Shown here: positions 43,993 to 50,550 of the stretch, one piece after another
How the letters are laid out: every line of letters starts with the position of its first letter
Position numbering within the stretch: the first letter of the stretch is position 1
From: an uncultured beta proteobacterium
GTDB lineage: Bacteria > Pseudomonadota > Gammaproteobacteria > Burkholderiales > Burkholderiaceae_C
DNA length: 50,550 nt
Direction: 5' to 3'
Assembly (NCBI GenBank): GCA_903853895.1
Contig: CAINUX010000247.1
Span: forward strand, 1 to 50,550
The notes under the pieces: model-generated
What the model was told of the DNA's origin: nothing
Databases searched by the model: none
What the model saw: the letters and a program-made list of their open reading frames with translations, nothing else
Made by a program: the position numbers and the translations under genes

Positions 43993-44949
43993 ATGTCCAA
44001 ACTACCTGCACCGCTGGACCGCTTGCCGTTCCCTGTCATTGGTTCGCCGCTGTTTATCATCAGCAACCCCAGGCTCGTCATTGCCCAATGCATTGCCGGC
44101 GTGGTGGGCTCCATGCCCGCGCTCAACGCCCGTCCGGCCGAGCAGCTCGAAGAGTGGCTGATTGAAATCACCGAGGCTCTGACGGCATACAACAAGGCCA
44201 ACCCTGACAAGCCAGCCGCGCCCTTTGCCATCAACCAGATCGTCCACAAGAGCAATGACCGTCTGGAACACGACATGGCAATGTGCGTCAAGTACAAGGT
44301 GCCCATCATCATTACGTCATTGGGAGCGCGCGAAGATATCAACGCCGCGGCACACAGCTATGGTGGAGTCGTGCTGCATGATGTGATCAACAACAAGCAT
44401 GCCCGCAAGGCCATAGAGAAGGGCGCTGATGGCCTGATCGCCGTGGCAGCAGGTGCCGGTGGCCACGCGGGCGTGAAAAGCCCGTTTGCGCTGGTGCAGG
44501 AAATCCGCCAATGGTTTGACGGCCCAATTGCCCTGAGCGGTGCCATCTCCACGGGGGATGCTGTACTGGCTGCGCAGGCCATGGGCGCAGACTTTGCCTA
44601 CATCGGTTCGGCCTTCATCGCCACGGAAGAAGCCCGTGCGTCCGAAGCCTACAAGCAGGCCATTGTGGACAGTGGCTCGGACGACATCGTCTACAGCAAC
44701 CTGTTCACCGGCGTGCATGGCAACTACTTGGCACCCAGCATCCGCGCGGCCGGCCTGGATCCGGCCAACCTGCCGGAGAGTGATCCCAGCAAGATGAATT
44801 TTGGCGGCGACAAAAGTAAAGCCTGGAAAGACATTTGGGGTTGCGGTCAAGGCATTGGTGCTGTTACCAAGGTGCAAACCACGGCAGACTTCGTGGCGCA
44901 ACTCAAACGCGAGTACGCCGCCGCTCGCGCGCGCTTGCAACTGGTCTGA
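43993..44949 (+). CDS. Nitronate monooxygenase family protein
   Basis: 318 residues. FMN-binding TIM barrel: PLFIISNPRLVIAQ at the start, AGAGGHAG (catalytic His), GAISTGDAVLAAQAMGADFAYIGSAF (phosphate loop). Substrates in the family are nitronates such as propionate-3-nitronate. It follows the acyl-CoA dehydrogenase by 2 bp, so the two are co-transcribed. Confidence 0.9.
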   Translation: MSKLPAPLDRLPFPVIGSPLFIISNPRLVIAQCIAGVVGSMPALNARPAEQLEEWLIEITEALTAYNKANPDKPAAPFAINQIVHKSNDRLEHDMAMCVKYKVPIIITSLGAREDINAAAHSYGGVVLHDVINNKHARKAIEKGADGLIAVAAGAGGHAGVKSPFALVQEIRQWFDGPIALSGAISTGDAVLAAQAMGADFAYIGSAFIATEEARASEAYKQAIVDSGSDDIVYSNLFTGVHGNYLAPSIRAAGLDPANLPESDPSKMNFGGDKSKAWKDIWGCGQGIGAVTKVQTTADFVAQLKREYAAARARLQLV

Positions 44950-44979
44950 CGCCAGTCGCACGGACCGGGGAAGCGTGGC

Positions 44980-45582
44980 TCAGGCCAGTGCTTCCCGGAT
45001 AAAGTCCAGCCGGTCCTGGCCAAAGAACATGGCATCGCCCACCAACACAGTCGGCGCGCCAAATACTCCGCGTGCCACGGCCTCCTCGGTATTCGCCTTG
45101 AGCGCGGCCTTGATGTCGGCATCGTTGGCCAGCGCAAACACCTCCACAGGATCAAACCCGGCCCCGACCAGCATGGAAGCTGTGGCGGCCGGGTCGTTCA
45201 GGTTGGCGCCCCTGGCCCACAGTGCCGTGAACAAGGCTCCAAGGAAAGCATCAAAGCGTGCTGGCTGGCGCACTTGCATGCCGATCAGACCGCGCATCAA
45301 TTGCAGCGTGTTGATGGGAAAGTGCGGATTCATCCTGAAATCCACCCCATAGCGCTTCGCAAAGCGGCCCAGGTCCACCACCATGTAGCGCCCCTTGGCT
45401 GCCACGGTTGCGGGTGATGCGTTGCCGGTAGCCTGGAACACACCGCCCAGCAGCATGGGCTTGTAGACGAGGGTGGCGCCAGCTTGCGCGCACAGGTCCG
45501 GCATCTGCGTCCACGCCAGGTAGCTGGCCGGGCTGCCCACGTCAAAGAAGAATTCCGCGGTTTTTGTCATTGTTGATTTCAT
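44980..45582 (-). CDS. 2-hydroxychromene-2-carboxylate isomerase-like (DsbA-fold) protein
   Basis: 200 residues. FFFDVGSPASYLAW at the start has Ser where DsbA has the CxxC, as in HCCA isomerases and kappa-class GSTs; GVFGAPTVLVGDAMFFGQDRL is the conserved C-terminal block. It probably uses glutathione on an aromatic or other substrate. Start 45582, or ATG at 45570. It is divergent from the TetR gene. Confidence 0.88.
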   Translation of the reverse strand: MKSTMTKTAEFFFDVGSPASYLAWTQMPDLCAQAGATLVYKPMLLGGVFQATGNASPATVAAKGRYMVVDLGRFAKRYGVDFRMNPHFPINTLQLMRGLIGMQVRQPARFDAFLGALFTALWARGANLNDPAATASMLVGAGFDPVEVFALANDADIKAALKANTEEAVARGVFGAPTVLVGDAMFFGQDRLDFIREALA

Positions 45583-45593
45583 TGCTAAGTGAC

Positions 45594-45612
45594 CGTTTGG
45601 TAAACGTACGTT
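45594..45612. promoter_or_regulatory. Operator-like palindromes in the tetR divergent gap
   Basis: CGTTT-GGT-AAACG (45594-45606) overlaps AACGTACGTT (45603-45612). A TATGCT/GCTATA -10-like stretch lies just beyond on the plus strand. The TetR protein next door probably binds here (inference). Confidence 0.5.
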
Positions 45613-45658
45613 ATGCTATAGCCTCGTACTTGTCAACTGGACAAACCCAAGGACCGCC

Positions 45659-46243
45659 ATGCGCTACGCCAAGACCCACAAGGAAGAAACCCGCCAGAAG
45701 CTGCTGGACAGCAGTCGTGCCATTGCCAAGAAGGGCGGTTTCAAGGCCACGGGTGTCGATGCGCTGATGGCCTCCATTGGCCTGACCGGTGGCGCCTTTT
45801 ACAGCCACTTCCCATCCAAGCAGGCCTTGTTTGAGGCGCTGGTGCAGCAGGAGATGGACAACAGCAGCGCCATGCTGGCTGGCGACAAGGATTCGCCCGA
45901 CAACCACGTGGCCAAGTGCCTGCGCGACTACCTCAGCAGCTTCCACGCGGCCAACCCTGAACTGGGCTGCGTGCTGCCCACGCTGGGCGCCGAGATCGCC
46001 CAGGCCGGCCCCGAGGTGCGCAGCACGGTGGAGGCGGCGCTCAAGCGCACGCAAAAGAGCTGGAGCCAGCGCACCGGTGACCCCGATGCCGGCTGGGCCC
46101 TGATCGCGCAGTGCGTCGGTGCCCTGGTGCTGGCGCGCGCGGTGGAGAGCGAGCGCACCCGCAAAGAGATTCTCGCGGCCAGCCGCCGCTTTCTCGACAA
46201 GGCGCTGCCCGCCAGCCACGCCAGCGCGCCCCCCACGCGTTAA
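45659..46243 (+). CDS. TetR/AcrR-family transcriptional regulator
   Basis: 194 residues. N-terminal helix-turn-helix: RQKLLDSSRAIAKKGGFKAT, LMASIGLTGGAFYSHF. The C-terminal ligand domain is divergent. AAGGA precedes the ATG. Palindromes in the 76-bp gap upstream are its likely operators, controlling both the isomerase-like gene and itself. Confidence 0.94.
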   Translation: MRYAKTHKEETRQKLLDSSRAIAKKGGFKATGVDALMASIGLTGGAFYSHFPSKQALFEALVQQEMDNSSAMLAGDKDSPDNHVAKCLRDYLSSFHAANPELGCVLPTLGAEIAQAGPEVRSTVEAALKRTQKSWSQRTGDPDAGWALIAQCVGALVLARAVESERTRKEILAASRRFLDKALPASHASAPPTR

Positions 46244-46277
46244 GCCTCATCCTTTCCCGTCAACCCAGGAGCAATCC

Positions 46278-47021
46278 ATGACGACCTCAGCATCCCCACA
46301 AGCCCGCGTCGCGCTGGTCATCGGCGCCGGTGATTCCACTGGTGGCGCCATCGCCAAGCGGTTTGCCCGTGAAGGCTACATCGCCTGCATGACGCGCCGC
46401 ACCGCCGCCAAGTTGCAACCGCTGGTGGACAGCATCCGCGCTGACGGCGGCCAGGCCTTTGGCTACGCCAGCGACGCGCGCAAGGAAGAAGACGTGAAGG
46501 CCTTGTTCGAGGAGATCGAATCGGAACACGGCCCGATCGAGGTGCTGGTGTTCAACATCGGCGCCAACGTGCCCTGCAGCATCCTGGAAGAGACGGCGCG
46601 CAAGTACTTCAAGATCTGGGAGATGGCCTGTTTCAGTGGCTTTCTGAATGCGCAGGCCGCCGCCCAGCGCATGGTGACCCGTGGGCGCGGCACGATTCTG
46701 TTCACCGGTGCCACGGCGGGCCTGCGGGGCTCTGCCAACTTTGCCGCCTTTGCCGGCGCCAAACATGCGCTGCGCGCACTGGCGCAAAGCATGGCGCGTG
46801 AACTGGGCCCGCGCAACATCCATGTGGCCCATGTGGTGGTGGACGGTGCCATCGACACCGACTTCATCCGCACCCAATTCCCCGAGCGCTATGCACTCAA
46901 AGACCAGGACGGCATCCTCAACCCCGACCACATCGCCGAGAACTACTGGCACCTGCACAGCCAGCCGCGCGATGCCTGGACCTTTGAGCTGGACCTGCGG
47001 CCTTACATGGAGCGCTGGTAG
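46278..47021 (+). CDS. SDR-family protein lacking the catalytic Tyr
   Basis: 247 residues. Rossmann loop VIGAGDSTGGAIAKRF and VLVFNIGANVP. The usual Tyr-x3-Lys is FAGAK, with Phe in place of Tyr, and the catalytic Ser position is also changed (TGATAG). NAD(P) binding is likely; classical dehydrogenase chemistry is doubtful. AGGAG before the ATG; 34 bp after tetR. Confidence 0.88.
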   Translation: MTTSASPQARVALVIGAGDSTGGAIAKRFAREGYIACMTRRTAAKLQPLVDSIRADGGQAFGYASDARKEEDVKALFEEIESEHGPIEVLVFNIGANVPCSILEETARKYFKIWEMACFSGFLNAQAAAQRMVTRGRGTILFTGATAGLRGSANFAAFAGAKHALRALAQSMARELGPRNIHVAHVVVDGAIDTDFIRTQFPERYALKDQDGILNPDHIAENYWHLHSQPRDAWTFELDLRPYMERW

Positions 47022-47048
47022 GGTCGAGGTGTATAGAAGTTTGCCCGC

Positions 47049-47093
47049 TAGCCCTCGTGGAATAAGCCTATGTGGCTATAAAAAATGTAGCAA
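47049..47093 (+). repeat. 45-bp palindromic repeat, copy 6
   Basis: It lies between the convergent SDR and GST genes. On the minus strand its first 18 bases code for the last five residues and the stop codon of the GST, in a different frame from pbpC and mltB. Confidence 0.88.
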
Positions 47094-47774
47094 TTGTGAA
47101 TCTGGAAAGAGCCGCGGCGGCTGGCCATCTGCCCAGGCAGGCAGCTTGTCCATCACGCCTCGGTAGGCGGTGGAGGCTTCAAATGCGGCCAGCCAGCGCT
47201 GCAGGGCCGCCCAGGGCTGGCTGGCAAACCAGGCCGGATCGGTGTGGGCGAACTGGCGCACAAACGGTGCGATGGCGGCGTCAGCCAGGCCCCAGTGCGT
47301 GCCGTGCAGAAACCCGTCAGTTTCCAATCGGGTGTCGAGTAGCTGCAGGAACTGTGCGCCCAACACACGATGGGCCAACCCATCCGACAACGCGTAGCGG
47401 TTGGGGTATTTGTAGCGGTCCAGGTTGGCCTTGAAGTCGCCGTCGATCTGCGCAATCAAGGCCATCGCACGGTCCATCTCCGGCGCGGAAGTTGGTAACC
47501 ACTGCTGCGGGTCGTTGCGTCGTAGCGCCCACAGCATGATGTCCAGGCTTTGCTCCAGCACAGCGCCATCGGGTAGTACCAGCACCGGCACCGTGCCCTT
47601 GGGCGAGACCTGCAATAGCGCGGGCGGCTTGCGGGCCAGCACCACCTCGCGCAGTTCACACACCGTTCCGCTGGCCGCCAGCGCCAGGCGTGCGCGCATG
47701 GCGTAGGGGCAGCGCCGAAAGGAATACAAGACAGGGAAGGGCGCGGCGACGAGCGCAAGCGCGTCCACGGCCAT
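47076..47774 (-). CDS. Glutathione S-transferase family protein
   Basis: 232 residues. N-terminal thioredoxin fold with YSFRRCPYAMRARLAL; GTVPVLVLPDGAVLEQSLDIM carries the glutathione gamma-Glu contact. The last residues (LLHFL) and the stop come from repeat copy 6, so the original C-terminus may have been longer or different. Its ATG overlaps the TrhO stop (TAATG). Confidence 0.9.
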   Translation of the reverse strand: MAVDALALVAAPFPVLYSFRRCPYAMRARLALAASGTVCELREVVLARKPPALLQVSPKGTVPVLVLPDGAVLEQSLDIMLWALRRNDPQQWLPTSAPEMDRAMALIAQIDGDFKANLDRYKYPNRYALSDGLAHRVLGAQFLQLLDTRLETDGFLHGTHWGLADAAIAPFVRQFAHTDPAWFASQPWAALQRWLAAFEASTAYRGVMDKLPAWADGQPPRLFPDSQLLHFL

Positions 47775-48745
47775 TATTGGGGGCCGTCAGACGCGGTGGC
47801 GGCCTTGGTTGGCGCGGGGTCGCCGACGTGGTTTAGGCCACGTGCCTTGGCCAGTTCCCATTGGCGCTGGCGTTCTCGCGCCCGGTTCTTTTGCACTTCG
47901 CTGGTACTGGCATGGCAGCGCGGGCAGCTCACGCCCAGCTCGAACAAGGGCGACTCCAGTGCGCCATCTTCCAGCGGCATGCGGCAGCCCCGGCACAGCT
48001 TGTGCGTGCCCGGCGTCAGGCCATGGTCCACCGACACGCGCTCGTCAAACACAAAGCAGGTGCCGTCCCACAGGCTTTGCTCGGGTGCCACCGTTTCCAG
48101 GTATTTGAGGATGCCGCCTTCCAGGTGGTAGACCTCGTCATAGCCCTGTGCCCGCATGAAGGCGGTGGACTTTTCGCAGCGAATGCCACCGGTGCAAAAC
48201 ATCGCCACCTTGGGCTTTTTGCCACCGGCGTTGGCGCGCAGTTGTTCTGCCTGTTCGGTCCACGCCGGCAGCTCGGAAAATGTGCGGATGTGCGGGTCAA
48301 TCGCGCCCCGGAAGGTGCCGATAGCCACCTCGTAGTCATTGCGCGTGTCCACCACCACCACATCGGGGTCGGCAATCAGCGCGTTCCAGTCTTCGGGCTT
48401 GACGTAGGTGCCGACGATCAGGGTGGGGTCCGTGCCGGGCACACCCATGGTGACGATCTCCTGCTTCAGGCGCACCTTCATGCGGTTGAAGGGCGGCCGC
48501 TCAGCCCAGGATTCCTTGTGCTGCAGGTCCGCCAGCAGCGGGTCGCTGCGCAAGTAAGCCAGCACGGCACGTATGTCGTCCGGCGCACCGGCAATGGTGC
48601 TGTTGATGCCCTCGCGCGCCAGAAGGATGGTGCCCTTGACGTTGCGTTGTTCGCACAAGGCCAGCAGCGGCGCCTTGCGGGCTTCGAAGTCGGCCAGTTC
48701 AACGAATTTATAGAACGCGGCGGTGAGGTAGGTGGGATTCGACAT
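47774..48745 (-). CDS. trhO: tRNA uridine-34 hydroxylase, rhodanese-related
   Basis: 323 residues. N-terminal acylphosphatase-like part, then a rhodanese domain with [16 protein letters not shown] (active Cys) and a C-terminal zinc-like CRGCRMPL ... CPRCH. It makes 5-hydroxyuridine in tRNA. Start: ATG at 48745 matches the family ([13 protein letters not shown]); an ORF to 49399 is only the antisense of the next gene. Confidence 0.94.
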   Translation of the reverse strand: MSNPTYLTAAFYKFVELADFEARKAPLLALCEQRNVKGTILLAREGINSTIAGAPDDIRAVLAYLRSDPLLADLQHKESWAERPPFNRMKVRLKQEIVTMGVPGTDPTLIVGTYVKPEDWNALIADPDVVVVDTRNDYEVAIGTFRGAIDPHIRTFSELPAWTEQAEQLRANAGGKKPKVAMFCTGGIRCEKSTAFMRAQGYDEVYHLEGGILKYLETVAPEQSLWDGTCFVFDERVSVDHGLTPGTHKLCRGCRMPLEDGALESPLFELGVSCPRCHASTSEVQKNRARERQRQWELAKARGLNHVGDPAPTKAATASDGPQ

Positions 48746-48817
48746 GCCTGTATTTTGCCTTGGAGTCCCTAATCCCGTGGTTGCGGACAACGGGCGCGAA
48801 AATTGCGTAGTGAAGAC

Positions 48818-50434
48818 ATGCAATCCACTCCCACTCCGGCACCCCTGACATCTGGCGAATGGCGCGAGCAAGAGTTGCTGCTGATGCGCGAGGTGATGCG
48901 TCTGGTGGGGCGCAGCCCGGCTCCGGCGCTGGCGCTGCGCACCATGCTGCACCTGATGAGCGAGCTGCTGGGGCTCAACCGGGGGCGCATCGTGCTGTCC
49001 GATCCGCCCGGGTCCGACCCCGGCGCACCACGAAGCGCCAGCATCCAGCACGCCTACGGGCTGACGCGGCACGAGGTGGCGCGCGGCCGCTACCTGCTGG
49101 GCGAGGGCATTACCGGGCGGGTGCTGGCCAGTGGGCAGCCGGCCATCGTGCAGGACATTGACGCCGAGCCGCTGTTCCTGTTCCGCGCGGTGGTGCGCGC
49201 CCAGTTGCCGCCCGAGACCGTGGCCTTTATTGCCTTGCCCATAGCGATCAACAACGTGCCGATTGGCGTGCTGGCCTGCCATCGCATCCGCAGCCGCCAG
49301 CGCCACCTCAATGACGACCTGTCGGTGCTGCGGGTGTTGGCCACGCTGGCCGGGCAGTTGCTGCAGCTGGAGCAACTGGTGGCCGAGCAAACCGGCCAAC
49401 TGCAGGCCCGCAATGCCGTGCTGGCCCAGGCGCTCAATACCAAGACCGCGCGCTACGGGCTCATTGGCAATTCACCCCCGCTGTTGCAGGCGCTGAGCGA
49501 GCTGGAACGCGTGTCGCAAACCCAGGCCACGGTGCTGCTGCTCGGTGAATCGGGCACCGGCAAGGAGCTGTTTGCCCGCGCCGTGCACCTGGCCAGTGGC
49601 CGGCGCGACCAGCCTTTCATCAAGGTCAATTGCTCGGCGATCCCGGATTCGCTGTTCGAGTCCGAACTGTTTGGCTATGAACGCGGCGCCTTCACCGGTG
49701 CCAGCACGGCGCGCGCCGGCTGGTTTGAGCAGGCCAATGGCGGCACCATCTTTCTGGACGAGATTGGCGAGTTGCCCCTGGCTATGCAGTCCAAGCTGCT
49801 GCGCACCCTGCAGGAGGGAACGCTGGTGCGCCTGGGTGGCAAGCGTGAACTGCGTGTGAATGTGCGACTGGTGGCGGCCACCAACCGGGATCTGGCCCGC
49901 GCGGTGGACGGCGGGCACTTTCGCCAGGATCTGTACTACCGGCTCAACGTCATCCCGATCCGCCTGCCCAGCCTGCGCGAGCGGGTGGAAGACATCCGCG
50001 CGCTGGTGCTGCACTTTGTCAGTCGCGCCAACCAGGCGCACCAGCGCAATGTGTACCTGTCCACCGAGGCCTTACAACGCCTGGAAGAGCATGCCTGGCC
50101 GGGCAATATCCGTGAGCTGGGCAACCTGATCGAGCGCGTGGTGCTGTTGGCGGACCACACCCAGATCTCGGCGCGCGAGCTGGAGCGCTTTATGCCCAGC
50201 GCCGCGTCGCCCGCGTCCACGCCGGCGCCGGTGGCGGAGCCCGTGCGCGTGGTGGCGGAGCCCGAGCCCGTGGCGCCCTTGGTGCGCGACTACGGCTTTG
50301 CCAATGCCCACAACGCGCAGGCCTTGAAGGCGGCGCTGGATTTGTACCAGGGCAACCAGTCGCGCGCGGCGCAGAGCCTGGGGTTGACCTTGCGGCAGTT
50401 TGGTTACCGGCTGCGCAAGGCTGGGTTGCGCTAG
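48818..50434 (+). CDS. NifA-like sigma-54-dependent activator with GAF domain
   Basis: 538 residues. N-terminal GAF sensor domain (about 25-180), AAA+ domain with [14 protein letters not shown] (sigma-54 contact) and FLDEIGELP, then a Pro/Ala/Val-rich linker with repeated V-A-E-P, and a Fis-type helix-turn-helix ([20 protein letters not shown]) like NifA/AnfA. GTGAAG precedes the ATG at 48818. It would activate sigma-54 promoters; no nif genes lie in the window, so the target is unknown. Confidence 0.93.
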   Translation: MQSTPTPAPLTSGEWREQELLLMREVMRLVGRSPAPALALRTMLHLMSELLGLNRGRIVLSDPPGSDPGAPRSASIQHAYGLTRHEVARGRYLLGEGITGRVLASGQPAIVQDIDAEPLFLFRAVVRAQLPPETVAFIALPIAINNVPIGVLACHRIRSRQRHLNDDLSVLRVLATLAGQLLQLEQLVAEQTGQLQARNAVLAQALNTKTARYGLIGNSPPLLQALSELERVSQTQATVLLLGESGTGKELFARAVHLASGRRDQPFIKVNCSAIPDSLFESELFGYERGAFTGASTARAGWFEQANGGTIFLDEIGELPLAMQSKLLRTLQEGTLVRLGGKRELRVNVRLVAATNRDLARAVDGGHFRQDLYYRLNVIPIRLPSLRERVEDIRALVLHFVSRANQAHQRNVYLSTEALQRLEEHAWPGNIRELGNLIERVVLLADHTQISARELERFMPSAASPASTPAPVAEPVRVVAEPEPVAPLVRDYGFANAHNAQALKAALDLYQGNQSRAAQSLGLTLRQFGYRLRKAGLR

Positions 50435-50480
50435 GGCCTGGGTACCGCTTGGAGCCTGGTTCGCGCCAGGCGCCTGGGCG

Positions 50481-50550
50481 GCAGAGCGTTTTGCTCCGTG
50501 TCCCCCGCCCGCTGCGCGGGCTCCTCCTTTACCTACGCAAAACGCTCTGC
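50481..50550. repeat. Large palindrome at the window edge
   Basis: GCAGAGCGTTTTGC (50481-50494) and its exact inverse GCAAAACGCTCTGC (50537-50550) enclose a hairpin GCCCGC-TGC-GCGGGC (50507-50521). It is placed after the NifA-like gene; it may be a terminator or a mobile palindromic repeat. The element may continue past the window. Confidence 0.8.

Noticed and set aside
48746..49399. N-terminal extension of trhO
   Set aside because: It runs antisense through the GAF domain of the NifA-like gene and adds no family motif; ATG at 48745 matches TrhO starts.

Overview
This looks like chromosomal DNA of a betaproteobacterium, most likely Burkholderiales / Comamonadaceae (Rhodoferax-like). The evidence is high GC with tightly packed operons, intracellular PHA depolymerase, an EtfBA plus acyl-CoA dehydrogenase plus nitronate monooxygenase run, a DUF3149 small protein and a NifA-like sigma-54 activator. 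The genus is inference. I saw no tRNA, rRNA, CRISPR array, intact transposase or prophage.

Layout. (1) 1-5.5 kb: the 3' part of a GGDEF-EAL protein, a FeeM-like acyltransferase, an LRR-protein kinase coupled to a small membrane protein, and a YitT-type membrane protein. (2) 5.5-17.5 kb: one minus-strand run made of two solute-binding proteins, a giant alpha-2-macroglobulin, penicillin-binding protein 1C, a crotonase-fold protein, a phosphatase-like protein and Ogt. The macroglobulin and PBP1C probably act together in the periplasm. (3) 17.6-21.7 kb: a histone-deacetylase-family gene, hemG, a CoA-transferase, and a decayed second copy of the deacetylase gene. (4) 21.8-24.3 kb: a loose accessory stretch with a TlpA-like thioredoxin, DUF1993, DUF3149, a repeat-rich and hairpin-rich gap, and an orphan GIY-YIG protein. 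(5) 24.3-30 kb: housekeeping genes (ybaK, plsY, a degenerate HD protein, retropepsin, yajQ, murB, NDUFA9-like reductase). (6) 30-38 kb: phaZ, then a minus-strand envelope operon MoxR-DUF58-TgpA-MltB-SPOR. (7) 38-47 kb: a second full deacetylase plus an MscS channel, etfBA with a rich control region, acyl-CoA dehydrogenase, nitronate monooxygenase, and a TetR/DsbA-like/SDR group. (8) 47-50.5 kb: GST plus TrhO, then the NifA-like activator and a large palindrome at the window edge.

The most interesting signal is a 45-bp repeat family with six gap-free copies. Four copies sit in gaps between convergent genes. The other two lie inside genes, in the same reading frame, and encode the membrane anchor of PBP1C and the signal peptide of the MltB-like lytic transglycosylase. 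This looks like a small mobile palindromic repeat that has been recruited as an export signal in two cell-wall enzymes. Also notable are the mosaic, three-times-deleted deacetylase pseudogene, the structured gap at 23.2-23.8 kb, and several enzymes whose catalytic residues are missing.
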